Shown piece by piece: positions 21,992 through 34,370 of a stretch of 64,000 nucleotides of DNA. Every line of letters begins with the position of its first letter. Positions within the stretch are counted from its first letter, which is position 1. The position numbers and the translations under genes are program-made. Source of the stretch: Fremontodendron californicum (taxonomy: Eukaryota; Streptophyta; Magnoliopsida; Malvales; Malvaceae). The stretch lies in contig JAULJL010000010.1 of assembly GCA_030761205.1 (NCBI GenBank), positions 873,001-937,000 of the forward strand, read 5' to 3'. The notes under the pieces were generated by a model. The model did not search any database. It worked only from the letters and a program-made list of their open reading frames with translations, and had not been told where the DNA came from.

Positions 21992-24900
21992 ATAATTTAT
22001 CTGCAGATAGAGAATTATATGCAATTCTTGTGCATCTAAGGTGATTTCTCAAAAATGCAGTTCGATACAAATATCTTTTGGGTGATGCTTATGCTGACTT
22101 GTGTAACGTGCTCAAATCTGCTGGAGATGTCTGTGCAATTGTTTATTGCCTTGAACGGACAACTTGTGATTACTTGTCCACTCATCTTTCCAGAAATGGA
22201 ATTTCCTGTGCTGGTAACTGATACTTCTTTCTTCCCCAAACTTCATTGTTGATCTAAATCATATGATATACTTAACTACATTTCTTTTCAGCCTATCATG
22301 CAGGATTAAATAATAAATTGCGGAGCTCTGTTTTAGATGATTGGATTTCTTCCAAGATACAGGTTTTTGTGGCTACAGTAGCTTTTGGGTACGATTAACC
22401 AAAAAAATTACCTAATATTGAACTTTCACTGTTTGATCTTCTCCGACTGGATTATAGTAAAAGCAGCCTATCACAGTTTTGTCTTTGATGTACTAGTCCA
22501 TTCATCTATGAAATACTGTTGAAAAGAATAGTTTAAACAGTAATAGTGAACTTAGGTTGTAAATAAGAGCACTCATGTCAAGAAACTGGCAATAGATAGT
22601 CAGAGAAAGGCCTTCTTAAAGTTAGCATGTCTTTCTATTTCACTTTCTCTAATTACTTCCGCCTTGCAACTTACTGAGATCGGTGATGAATTCCTTCTTT
22701 TCTTTTTATATTCTACTTGGAGCGGATCCAGTACGTGCATGGTTATTCACATAGTGGTGTTCTTTCAGAATGTTAAGCTAATTCGTTACTAACCTTTTCG
22801 TTGAACAATTAAAAAGTTTCTCTTTAATTGTTTGATTTTTGGACTATTATGGGAATTGATGAATATCATATACCTCTAATTTCTTGTGGTCAATTTTTCT
22901 AGGGCATAGATAGAAAGGATGTCAGAATAGTTTGCCATTTTAATATCCCGAAGTCAATGGAAGGCTTCTATCAAGAGTCAGGCAGAGCTGGTCGTGACCA
23001 GTTGCCTTCTAGAAGCTTGTTGTACTATGGAATGGATGACCGAAAAAGGATGGTTGGTTACCGGTTCAAACTCTGCTCGATTTTCATGTTTCTAACTAGA
23101 ATCAATCTATATATAATATTGAACTACTTGACAGGAATTTTTTCTTAGCAGTGCTGAGAGCAGGAAATTGCAATCATCAAATTTGCAACATGGATTGTCA
23201 AAGAAGTCAATGTCTGATTTTAATCTGGTCAGTGAAACTCTTGTTGGTACAATGTGAACTCTCCTTGCTACTGATTCTTCATGAAATTGAAGTGCATACA
23301 ACATGCAGATGGTTGAATATTGTGAGGGTTCTGGACGCCGTAGGAAAAAGATTCTTGAGAGCTTTGGGGAACAGGTAATAGAATTTGTGGTAACGCATGT
23401 TTTATGCATGCAATAGTAGGCTGCTCTTCCCCCATCAACACTGATGCAAAACTTCTTATTATCATTTGCTGAAAAGGTATCTGCATCGCTATGTAAAAAA
23501 TCATGTGATGCCTGCAAACATCCAAACCTCATCACCAAGTATCTGGAAGAGCTAACAACTGCTTGCGCTGTTCGCCAGAGAAATGGTTTCTCAAAAGTCT
23601 TAATGAGCAGGTATGCTTTTAACCTTGCTTTGAAGAAAAGATGTATATTTTTTCTCCCCTATTGTATTAATATGCTGGACAATCAATTATTGAAAAGTTT
23701 TTCTGCATTCACCTTAAATTTGGCAGTTACAGAATCTTTAAACAAGATCAGACAAGGCTGCATAAGCAATCTGTTGGCAGTTTTGCTCTATGTACATAAA
23801 ATAGATTGCTATTGCTCCTCTTAAGGAGATTGAATTACTCCTTTTTTTCTTTCCTTATACAAAAAATTCATTCTTTGCAGTTTAGTGAGCATAATGCATC
23901 AGTGGTTTCTAATATAACTAATTTCTAACTCTTGTGATATGTTTGAGCAAATGGTAGTAGTTTGTGTGAATTGGAATTGGCATTATGTATAGAGAATAAA
24001 GACTTTTTCTATAACCTAGCTGCCAGGTAATATGTATACTGTTGGTACGCGTTTATTCATGCATATGTTTATAATTCAGCTCCACAGATGCCATCGATAA
24101 TGAACAGTTCTCAGAATTCTGGAATCGTGATGATGAAGCAAGTGGCTCTGAGGAAGATATATCCGATTCTGACGGTAAGTGGTTTTGTAATAAATATCAC
24201 TTATCAGCATTCGTTTGGGTTTTATAGTTCCTCCCGCAAAAGGACAAAGAAAAAGAAGGCAATCCAAATTCATTATTTTACTTCTTTAATCTCTTAAATT
24301 TCCAGATGGATTTGAGGTTGGGAAGAGCATATCCAGATCCAAATTTTCAAAGAAATCTGGGATAAATGAGAAGATTGAGTTCTTACAGCGTGAAGAAGAG
24401 AACTATTATCAGAACAAAGCCCCTGATAAACAGGTTTGTTCTGCATGTTATCTGTCCAGTAATATTGGAAAATACGGTTTTGCCGTTTTGGTTAGAAACT
24501 TAACAGCAATTTCATTGAGCATGAATCTGTATGTATTCATCGACTTCAATAAAGGCTTGTTCTTGCAAATTGAAAGTTGATGTGCTTCTTTATAATGCAC
24601 TTTAAGCAAGCTTTCTCTGAAAGATTCCCACCGGTGAATATAGTATCTCTTCAAATTTGAGATGAATTACTTTGAAATAGAAAGTATGATCAATTAGTAA
24701 TTTGATTCGTAAAAAAGATGTTTGATCTTGTAGTTTTTTAAATTAGCTAACTTGGAACTCCTTTTCCCTGAAAAACATGTTCATTCTGAACAGGCCATTA
24801 AACCTGACAAAAATGCCATATCTGACATGCTGAGAGAATCAAGCAAGCAAAGATTAGTAGATGCCCTGAAGCAGCTTGGTAACTTGAAGTATGTGTACCT

Positions 24901-25497
24901 TTTCACTTGCATATGAGATTTTCCTTAAGGGTCTAAAACACAATGTAGCAAATAATACTATTCCAAGTCCTTAGAATCGCCACCTTGTTTTTTTAAAGGA
25001 AATCTAACATGGGAGATCCTCATACTTGAATTCTCCTTTGCAGGGTTGATTTCGAAGCATCATCTACTTACTATGAAAATGAGTGCTTTAAGAAATATGG
25101 GAAGAGTGGGAAATCATTTTATTATTCACAAGTGGCAAGTACTGTGAGGTGGCTATCTACAACAAGCTCTGCTGAGATAACAAACCGAATTGGCATCATT
25201 ACCACTTCCCCTTCAGAGAATATTACCTGTAAGGAAGGACCTCCTTTAACAGCCTCAAGTATGTTTCATCAGAGAGAAGACATTAATGGTGAAGAACATC
25301 GCGGCAACATTGAGTCAGAGACTTCAGTAAGCGCTTTGCCTCTGCAAAGTGCTTCCCCAAGCACTAAACTGCCCCCAATCCCATATTTCTCACAGTTTGT
25401 CAACTGCAGGAAGTCGAAAGAGACTCAACCAAATGCATTGGAGGAGCATTCACCCAAAAAACTTGAGAAAAATATGAAGAGAATGAGGTTGCAGTAG

Positions 25498-25641
25498 GTA
25501 AAGTGTCAAAGACTATGTTACTTTCATTTCATTGTGTTCACTTAGATACTATAGCATTTAGCAAAGTCCCACATTGCCAGCTGCTTATGTCCACAACTCT
25601 TCTTTTGGGTAGGAGTGGGTGGAATTTATCAGCAAGTCCTA
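25498..25641. other. 3' flank of the RECQ3 locus
   Basis: Presumed 3' UTR of the helicase locus; no other feature. Confidence 0.5.
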
Positions 25642-25830
25642 TGTTGTTTCGACTCTTCATTTTTCTTGAAGTATTCGTGTCCGACGCATATTCGGACATG
25701 AGTATAGAGATATAACCTTTCAAAACCCTCCAAATACATGAAAAAACTTAAAAAAAAAAAACTGAACATATTCATGTCAGACACATATTCGTATCCGACA
25801 CTCACATCCGAGTTCGAGTAATATAGGATA
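25642..25830 (+). repeat. Dispersed repeat with CGTGTCCGACAC motifs, copy 1
   Basis: It begins TGTTGTTTCGACTCTTCATT, continues GAAGTATTCGTGTCCGACGC, and ends around TCACATCCGAGTTCGAGTAA. Copies in the same orientation are at 28213-28387 and 62418-62584. It has no coding potential, terminal inverted repeats or clear target duplication, and lies just past the RECQ3 stop. The remaining bases to 26083 show nothing else. Confidence 0.8.
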
Positions 25831-26083
25831 GGTCCCAAAAAAAGGGTAGGTTTGAACGCCAAAACTGAATACTTAAAAAATCTTCACAGTTTCTGCCCAA
25901 TTTAACATTGTTGAATGGTTATCTGAATTACAAATTTGAGTTTTGAAATGCTGAAAATTTCTGCCTTCTAAATTATGAGATATACATACATACATTCATA
26001 CAAGTGAAATTAAAAGGGGACCCCGAAAACGAAGAAAAACACAAAGAATTATTAGTAGTATCTAACACCATATATATTCATAT

Positions 26084-26910
26084 CTATGAGATGCATCTCA
26101 TGGAGTAGATGGAGACAGAAGGTGAATCAAGGGCGACTGCGGGTGCAGCGTAGACCCTCGGCTGATCACTCTCCAATCCATAGTCCATCATCGTACGGTA
26201 CTCCAAATCTTCATCATGATCATACACGAAATCAGGGATCTCAATCTCGTTTCTCCTAACGTGCTCCCATAGGTAATCCAACCTGTTCAGGTATCTCAAT
26301 TTCCCGTACAACCTAAACAGTACAGCCAGGCTCACGTTAGCACACAATCACTAAACGGCGCCTTATTTAAGTTATTATATTAATTAGATTATTACCCGTC
26401 GCTAAAGAGAAGGCGGCCGAAGGTGGCAAGGAAGAGCCGAGCCTGGAGGCCAGGGTGCACGAAGTAAACGGCTTGGAGATTATCCTTGACGTTGATGGGG
26501 ATCGCTTCGTAGATTGATCGTAGGGCTGAGATTCCCGGAAAGTTCTCGCTCCTTTGAACCCCGGTGTGCACGTACAACACCGAAAACGGCTTCTTTGCAA
26601 GCCTTGGAAATATATACTCCTCCAAATACTCCTTCAAAACGTCAACGCTCAAAAACCGAGCTGATCAACCCAAAAAAAAGTAAAGCACGTCGAAAAACAT
26701 CAGAAACCCAAATGAAATCTTATTACAGACAGAACAAATAATCAAGAAAAAAGAAAAGGGCAAAGGTGGTGGGATTAATTACATACCAGGGAAGAATTTT
26801 CCGATAATGCGAAGAATCTTGTGGCCGCGTTTATCTTTGCCGTGGATCTTGAAAATGTGGAGTTTGTGAAGGAGCTGTTCTTGATCAGACTCGGAAATTT
26901 GAGATGGCAT
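26084..26910 (-). CDS. SEC14/CRAL-TRIO-like protein (At4g35750-like)
   Basis: Three minus-strand exons (26787-26910, 26396-26660, 26084-26312) join to 205 residues. The protein starts MPSQISESDQEQLLHKLHIF, continues KDKRGHKILRIIGKFFP, RFLSVDVLKEYLEEYIFPRL, FSVLYVHTGVQRSENFPGIS, FVHPGLQARLFLATFG, LYGKLRYLNRLDYLWEHVRR, and ends SIYSMRCIS. This is the short CRAL-TRIO_2 type found in GDAP2 and in plant SEC14 cytosolic-factor-like proteins, a lipid-binding fold; the ligand is unknown. Length and order match the plant family. Splice sites are GT-AG and phases agree. It is convergent with the RECQ3 locus. Confidence 0.92.
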
Positions 26911-28124
26911 TATTACTTGGGTTTGTGTAATAATTTTGAAGAAATATATATATATATATATATAATAAATATAAAATGAGAGGAAAATGAAAATCGGTTA
27001 GAATCAGTTTTGGTAAAAGGATGAGGAGAAAAGGGTGAAATAATTGATAAACGCCAAGACGAAGCGTATTTATTTGGATGGGATTTGAGTTTGAATAATT
27101 GAGAGATAAACAAATGAAAAAGTCATCGTCTTTACGTGGAAAATTGGGGATAGAAACAAATAGAAAGAAGGATATTCTAAAGCATCTTCCATGGAGGAGC
27201 AGGCAATTAGCGTAGACTCCCTCCCCCGAGTCCCGATCCCCCTGCTGGGTCCCTCTTTTGGGGTTGCTTTATTTATTTATTAATTTTTTTTTTTTGTTGT
27301 TTCATTGGTAGATTATTAGATTCGTAAAAAGGTAGAGAAGCTTGAGTTTTAAGTAAAGGTACGAGCGAGAAAAAGAGATTCTGCTTTCTTACACTTTCTT
27401 ACACCCAACAAGGAGAGTCTAAGACTAGATTGAAACAAAATCAAACATGAAACATCTATCTATATGTACAGTACATCCAACAAGGCAGGCGACAAGTTTT
27501 GTAACTTTTTGTTGTTGCGGAGCTTTGCAAGAAAAATTTCAATATACAAAAACTAACCAACCGTTCATCACTCGCTAAAACTCTATTTATCGTTTGTTTC
27601 TCTAACATTAGGTTTTGTAAAAAGTAAATATATATATATATATAAAGTTGTTTGTCTTTTCTTTTCTTTTGAATAAAGACAATTTCATCAAATATAAAAA
27701 CCTTTTATTTATAGAAGTTGTAATATCTGCTTCATTGTTAATAACCCTATCATTAGGTGATGATCTCTTTACTTATTATTATTATTATCATAATATAACA
27801 ATACCAAGACGCAAGTTGGTTTATTTTAACCAATTGATCATGGTATGTATGCGAAAAGAAAGGTAGAACATTGATTGGATAAACTATCTCAAAATCAAAA
27901 TATATAATAGCTAGCAAGCAATAAGTGATGAGTAAAAGTTTTATTGCAAACTCTCAGTGAGCTTTGACTGCTTGAAGCCTTGGTTTCGGTTTGGGACACA
28001 ACACAAATAATTTCGAAAGACAGGAGGACAGCTCCTCTCAGAGTTCAAAGTTTTCATACATGAATTATAATATAAGCGGTGACAAATATCTACCATTATC
28101 ATATCTTCATGTCTCCAAAATTTG

Positions 28125-28190
<66 letters not shown>

Positions 28191-28212
28191 TTCTATGTTC
28201 TTAGTCCCAAAC
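26911..28212. other. Intergenic DNA
   Basis: The presumed promoter of the SEC14-like gene (minus strand) is at the left. No other gene was recognised. (TA)n and (GA)n microsatellites occur at 28129-28184. Confidence 0.5.
28129..28184. repeat. Compound microsatellite (TA)n(GA)n
   Basis: About 15 TA repeats are followed directly by about 12 GA repeats. A similar (TA)n(GA)n compound occurs at 36620-36653. Confidence 0.95.
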
Positions 28213-28387
28213 TCTGTTACACGGACTCTTCATTTTTGCTAAAGTACTCGTGTCCGACACATATTCGGACATGGGTATGGGGATATAATCTTCCAAATAT
28301 ATGGGAAAACTTTAAAAAAAATTGAGCATACCCGTGTCGGACACATACCCGTATCCGACACTCACACCCGAGTCCGGGTAACATAGG
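28213..28387 (+). repeat. Dispersed repeat with CGTGTCCGACAC motifs, copy 2
   Basis: It shares ACTCTTCATTTTTGCTAAAG, CTCGTGTCCGACACATATTC and CCGTATCCGACACTCACACC with copies 1 and 3. It lies about 100 bases past the LTO1 stop codon, on the opposite strand sense to LTO1. Confidence 0.8.
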
Positions 28388-28487
28388 ACCCAAATAATAC
28401 CCGTGAGAAACAAACTTCATCCTTCAAAATCTTAGCCAGGGTAAATCTTCTGTAAGCTGTACAAATGCCAGTTTAGATTAGTCCTAC

Positions 28488-31215
28488 TTATTCATTGAAA
28501 TTGAACCCGGATACCTCTGCAAGTTCTTTCAATTCCACCTCTCCACTCAAAACCTGGAAGAAGAAAAAAGGAACATCGTAGACGCTTATTTGAGAATATA
28601 GCCAATTATGAAAAATCAGATATTATGGTACTTATGCAAAAGATTACAGTCCATTACATGATAGGTGCACTGCTCATAACACGTTAAATATAATAGAGAT
28701 GACGAAACTTTGGCCATATTTAGAAATTATAAGGTCTAAAGACCGAGGAGAATTACAAAAGGGAAAGGCTTCCTCACCTGACCATTAATAACCCAGGTTG
28801 GGAATCCTTCTAAATTTGCATCTGCACACGCCTTGATCATTTTAGTTCCTGTCTTAAATCCATCAGGAAAGCATTCAACATAGTCCAACAACTTTGCTGC
28901 CTCACGTCCAAACATCTGCATCAATAAGAGAAAGGTGACGATCAAAGCTGATGAACGTCATACTTACAAAAGATTCAAAAGCACAGGTATTCCCATAAAA
29001 TAAGTAAAGGGACACAGGTGATTATATATATATATAACAGACCTATTCTTCAAGAAAAGAAGCATTAGATCCGTCTTTCTAATCAATTCTAATATGAGAA
29101 GCCAAGTATCACGGTAAAACCAATATTAGGCTGCAGCCAGCTTGCCTACAAATTCTAGACGCTACAAAGGAGCAACTTTATTCCCAGGGGGGGTTGATGA
29201 AGCCAGGGAGAACTGGTTTTACATAAATACAGATCTAAATACTCCATAGATGTTCAGCTATTGACTGACTGACCCAATAATTTTTTGTTAGTATGGAATT
29301 GGACAAGGATTTCAAAGATACTCAATGACTTCACATTGCTTAATACATTTAAAGAGACCACTTTCTTTTTTGAAGTCACAACACAACATTACTCAAACCT
29401 GGTGTTTGTTACATAAGCAAATCCAATGGCCCCTTTTTTTGGCCAAATCCTTATTGAACTCTTAGAAGTAACAACAATAATCAGTTAATGTATCTTGAAA
29501 AGTGCATTATTTCTTGACAATTCACCAGCAAAACTTTATAAAGTATATAGCAAATTCGAGAGGTGTACCTTACAGTTACATTACAAGTGCTAAGAGAGAA
29601 CTAAAAGCAAAAAGCACCTGTTTTTGTTCTAAACAGTGAGAACACCAAAAAGCCCCATACACCTTAGCTCCTATAGAGTGTAGATGCCTTGCAAGGAAAA
29701 GAGCAAAAGGACTTGATTTTGTTGTTATCTCAGTTGTAAAATATGGAAGATCAACATTAGCCGGGCTGTAAAGGCAAGATAAAATGTAGAAATAAGTATA
29801 GTGGCCATATCTATAGAGAAAGAATTAAAAGATAAAAAGGCAGCTAAAAATAGATATCTATCCAAATAACAAAAGAGATGCCATAAGCATGCACATCCAA
29901 TCACCTTGAAGGAGCAGATGGTGAACTGCTATATGAGGCACTTAATGTGGCAATCACCAAGCTTGCTATGCATATCTGTAAACCCACCACTTTCTGTATC
30001 TCCTGCAACCCAACATCCTACAATGGAACAACATTATAATCATAAATCCAGCAAAAGCTATATCATCTAACCAATTAATACTGGCAATTTGAGAAAGATA
30101 TGTAAAGCAGACCTTTATGCTGATGAAAAATAAACTAAATGATAACAAAGCTGACATTAGACAGTAAGAGCAAGAAGTTCCTGCAAATTTTGTACTCAGT
30201 ATGTACAAAAAGTATGCACTAGCAGCAGCCATGGAGGTACTGCTCCCAAGCAATAGCAAACGACCATTTGTTTCGCTGATCCCAAACGGTAAGTTCTTTG
30301 CGCTCAACTGCAAGCTGAGTGCCGTAACAAATCCATAAGCAATCAGTCCAACTAATGAAAGAGGAACGCCTGACAAATGCAAAAGCACAATCATTGTTAT
30401 CCTCTTTCAAACATACTACCTCTAACAACATTTTGTGGTTTTCCCAGTCAAATTGAAATTTTATTCCTACATTAACATTATGACATTACCACTAAAAAAA
30501 TGGCGTAGCATGTAATAACACAAATGAAATTTAAGGTACCGCTTTGATTGTTGTTTTGCTACTTTCATTTTGCTTCAAAGAGCAAAAGCCAAATAAACGA
30601 ATGTGATCAATATAAGAATAAACTACTAAAGATTCCTAATTTTCCACATTCCTTAACCAAAAAAAAAAAAAAAAAGACATCAAGATAACAAATTTATATA
30701 TAGATAAATAATAAATCTTCAAAAACAATTAAATACCAAAAATGAGGGCGTAATCACTGTTGAGGACATCTCCGCAACTGCCACCACCGAGAGGGCAAAA
30801 GGCATCGGAATCGGAGAGCTTGAGGTAAGTCAAGTAGGCAGTTTCAACAAGCCCGATGGCACCAAGCCCCGCACGCCAATTATACGTTGAATTGCTAGAA
30901 GCCAATGAAATAGAAGAAGACGGAACCGGCGTCGTTTCAGCTTCTGACTCAGTATCTTGACTCGGCCCAGAAGATGAACACTTAAGAGGAAGCACAAGCA
31001 GTCTCCGAACCGGCGCTTGCTTCTTCAATAAAGAAAAACAAAAAATAAAAAATTAATGATAGAGTCAATCAAGTAGATAGAAAGAGAGCGATGGGGGAAA
31101 AGAAGTGTACTTTGAAATGAACTGAAGACGAAATGAAGGCAGGAGAAGAGAGAGGAGGAGAGCAGCGATATAAGATTTGACTTTGAGAAGCTGATAAACC
31201 AATGAAACTGGCCAT
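28488..31215 (-). CDS. LTO1: LTO1: plastid VKOR-thioredoxin thiol oxidoreductase
   Basis: Seven minus-strand exons (31111-31215, 30737-31022, 30113-30369, 29905-30017, 29618-29765, 28778-28915, 28488-28553) give 370 residues, close to Arabidopsis LTO1. The Ser-rich N-terminus from ATG 31215 is a likely chloroplast transit peptide. A multi-pass VKOR domain follows with the conserved cysteines in FCPLGGGSC (Cys111, Cys118) and the active pair CSYC (197-200). A fused thioredoxin-like domain carries WCSHC (Cys295, Cys298) and FPTWVING. LTO1 sits in the thylakoid membrane and forms disulfides in lumenal proteins, including photosystem II assembly factors. All junctions are in phase and all key cysteines are present. 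The acceptor of exon 2 could be three bases later, changing one Lys. Confidence 0.94.
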
Positions 31216-33267
31216 TTCTTTAATACCCAGATTCCTCAAAGAAATAACAATGGTCAAATCAAGGGTTCATTTCTTAGAGGAACTGAAAGCCAATTTCGGA
31301 GATATCAGCCACACTCGGGGTGCTATACTGCTACTGCTAATTGCTCAAAGCTCAAATGTTGAAGAGAAAAAGGGGACAAAACTTACCTTCAAAAACGAAA
31401 TGGGGAAAATGGTAAATGGCCCGTTGAAATCAAGCCCACACCGAATCACTATGTTAGATGGATTGGATCATTGGGCTTAATATGAAGAAATGAGTGAACG
31501 AATTTACCCCAAAAAATTCCACTTTGGAACCGATTCAACTTGGGCCCAACTCAATAGCACACGTCAAGTTAGATTGGGGCATATCCACTTCTTCCACATA
31601 GGAGATTAGAACAGTGATTATAAACGGGCCCAGTTTCTGTTTGGGCCAACTCAATTGCGCTGCCTAGAAGAAAACTGTATTGGGCTTATTAGATATTTAA
31701 GCCTACAAAGAGATTAATGCTTAAAGCCCATTTAACAACCCAATTCGCCCTTGCATCTAATCAATGTATTTAGTCACAAAATTACATATAAAACCAAGTG
31801 TTTTAATTGAATGTAAAAACTACAATTTTTAGAAAGCAAGCGCTTGAAGAAGCGACATTTGAAATGTTTATGAGAGAGTTATTTTCTACTTTTGCTATTA
31901 ACATCCCTTACTTCTACAAAGTTGGATCAGGTTACTACGTTCTTTTCTTCTTTAGCTAATTTATCTCTCAAGTTACCTTCTTTCAAGCAAAATGGGGACA
32001 TCGACCGGTGTCTAGTGAGTGTCTCAAAATAGTAGCTTCACTTCTAATCTATGGTTGCTTGCTGTTCGTTAGGCACTTGCTTAATGCGGTGGCAAGCATG
32101 ACTGGATGAAATTGTCTTTTCCTGCAGCTGAATTAGCAATTTCAAGTTGCTCTAGCCATGTTTTTATTCTAAAAATTTTGTTGTTTCTGCTTGCAGGAAT
32201 GACAAAGAACCCCAATTTTCTGGAAGAAGTATATCATCACATTTTGGAAAATATGATGAAATTAGTGTTGTTTGTGGGTTCTTGTTCCTAATATCTGCTT
32301 TGCAAATGAACTGAAACCTTTTTCTTATAAAACACCCCTCCTTCCCCCTCCCTCTTTTTCTCTGGTCCCATTGAAATTTTAAAATTTGACTGGTGATGCA
32401 GGGGGTGTCAGCTTTGGGAAAAGGTCTCTAATGGCAGCTACCGATCTTTTAGCTGCTGTAAGCACATTATTTATCATCCTTCAACCTTTCTGACTTGGTT
32501 CTAAATCAGCCATGTAACCAGATAGAAGTAAATATATGGCATTTACCAGATGTATGTTATTGTGAATGTCTGGAGAAAAATTGTTCCTGTTCTTCTGTAT
32601 GGAAAAGGAAACAAACAAATAATAGATGAGTCATGAGTGGAAAACTTGTAAACTTTGTATATAAAATCTCTTCGTTTCTATTTGATAGAAAAAAAATCAC
32701 TTCTTGTCCTTATAAAAAGAAAATCTGATGATATTTGCCGACTTGGCTTGCATCCATAACCATAAGAAGGCAAGCACGTCCACGTCTAGATTGTTTTGAA
32801 CCTCAGGATCTCCGGATTCCTCCTATCATTTATCAATGTCTCATATTTTAGTTTCTTTTGTTAATCAGAAAAGAAAAAAGAAGAAAGAGATGTCCTAAAT
32901 GCCAATTTATCATTATCACCCATGTTATAGTCTTAATTGACAAGAACACATTTGGATCTCCCAAGTCTTAATTGACCAGATGTCTAATATCACTAATCAC
33001 ATTAGAAATAAAATAGAGTTGGCATTTTGACTTCTTCTCAACCAGTGCATTGAAGGTGGCTAAAGATTGATTGGGCTTGGGCTAGCCGTGTGGTAGAATG
33101 CTTCAAACCTACACAGAGTGGTGGGGATAGATATTCATCCTGTCACGTTCTCAGTCTGACAAAATATGGTGCGCACGGCACAACTCCTTCCTTTAAATCA
33201 GATCGGAAACATAGCTGAAGCAAGCAAGAAAGAAAGAAAGAAAAAAAAAACCAACAGACTTGCAAAG
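31216..33267. other. Intergenic DNA between LTO1 and IQD20
   Basis: The LTO1 promoter is at the left and the IQD20 promoter at the right. Around 32190-32460 two short stretches bordered by AG and GT look exon-like (for example GGVSFGKRSLMAATDLLAA) but I could not match them to a family. No repeats stand out. Confidence 0.4.
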
Positions 33268-33780
33268 ATGGGCACTGCTAGAAACTGGTTCAACACAGTT
33301 CGAAAGAAGTTCATCAAGTCATCCCAAAGAGATATCATCATTCTTCACAGCGGAAATCTCAGCGACCAGTCAATGATCAAAGAAGATAGAGACTTTCCGA
33401 ACATCTCAGCTTCATCAAGATCATCATTTCAAAAAAAACATTTAACCAGAGAAGACATTGCAGCAATTAAAATCCAATCAATTTTCAGGGGTCATCTTGT
33501 AATTTTACATCTAACTTACATTTCTTTCTCAAACATTTTAGTTAAACTAATCTTTTCCTTTTCTGGTTTTGATAATTGAAAACTGTAAATTATAATGATG
33601 AGAATTTAACAGGCAAGACGAGCACATGGAGCATTGAGAAGCCTAGTTAAGCTGCAAGCAGTGGCCCGCGGGGCGTATGTAAGGAAACAAGCTCAAATAG
33701 CAATGAATTGCATGCATGCACTTGTCCGGTTACAGGTCAGGGTTCGTGCGCGGCAACTCCTCGGCAAGTATAGTGAGTGA
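33268..33780 (+). CDS. IQD20: Short IQ-domain protein (IQD20-like), calmodulin-binding
   Basis: Exons 33268-33498 and 33613-33780 give 132 residues. It starts MGTARNWFNTVRKKFIKSSQ and carries an IQ motif AAIKIQSIFRGHLARRAHGA split by a phase-0 intron between HL and AR, the position conserved in the plant IQD family, followed by a second IQ-like repeat VKLQAVARGAYVRKQAQIA and VRLQVRVRARQLL. IQD proteins bind calmodulin and associate with microtubules, membrane or nucleus. Most are 300-500 residues; this one matches the very short Arabidopsis IQD20 type and stops shortly after the IQ67 region, so the shortness is family-typical. An in-frame ATG 102 bases upstream (33166) lies in an A-rich leader; the MGTARNW start is preferred because it matches the family. 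Confidence 0.9.
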
Positions 33781-34370
33781 CGGCTGATGCACCCAGCCTC
33801 ACCTTCATTTTCCACTAACCATAAGACCATTTGCTATCTTTTTAGTGCAAACTTTCCGATACACAACAATTCCTGTACTCTCTCATCTCAAAATTGTACG
33901 TAACATGAGAAACATGTCGAGTCTTGATCTAGGAGTTAAAGGAGGGAATGTTATTATGATTAATTACCACAATATCTCAAAATATTCTACTTAAATTTTT
34001 ATTTTTTTTTCTTTTACCAATCATCCACTTCTAGCTCTTTATATAACAAGCCTATAAGTCCTTACAGTAGTTTTCAGATGACCCATGGTACAGATTGCAA
34101 GAAAAGAAAAAATGAAAAGGCAAGTATTAGTGTTTTAAATATAATATAACAGCTAAAGACAAGAAAGAAAAATAGGAACCAAAGAGAGAGCAATTGTAAC
34201 TTAAAAGACTGCTAAAAACTGAATCGCGCGCTCTCCTCATGCACACCGCTGTACTGAATAGCTCATCATGCATAATGCTATACGATGCAAAAAGCATATG
34301 ATAAAATACGGACCATGCAGTCAGACAATAATACATGTAGTAGTTAACAGCATCCTCTTTTCTCTTGGGT
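33781..34370. other. Convergent intergenic region
   Basis: It holds the 3' UTRs of IQD20 (plus) and the STY kinase (minus). Nothing else was recognised. Confidence 0.5.

Larger units (their letters stand above)
15510..25497 (+). pseudogene. RECQ3: RecQ-type DNA helicase RECQ3 locus, probably disrupted
   Basis: Eighteen exons can be traced: 15510-15662, 15764-15870, 16024-16031, 16136-16209, 16397-16537, 16634-16668, 17037-17120, 17252-17335, 22061-22213, 22292-22388, 22903-23052, 23135-23227, 23309-23374, 23477-23610, 24080-24174, 24306-24433, 24794-24898, 25044-25497. They encode the ATP-dependent 3'-5' helicase Q-like 3: Walker A MPTGGGKSMCYQ, ADEAHC (spanning an intron), LALTATA, and motif VI QESGRAGRDQLPSRS, then the RecQ zinc-binding cysteines and a long tail ending at TAG 25497. 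RecQ helicases unwind DNA during repair and recombination. At least four places break the frame: one base missing near 15620 (HSD-F-RGKQ), one near 15838 (ALAK-GIVL), a deletion near 17278 (after VIDSL), and loss of the Met-containing piece of FGMGID at the 22388/22903 junction. A 4.5-kb copia element sits in the intron after exon 8. Exons after 23135 look intact. Confidence 0.75.

Noticed and set aside
32190..32470. Two exon-like pieces (GGVSFGKRSLMAATDLLAA and a preceding frame)
   Set aside because: Splice-like borders exist, but I could not match them to any family or extend them into a gene.
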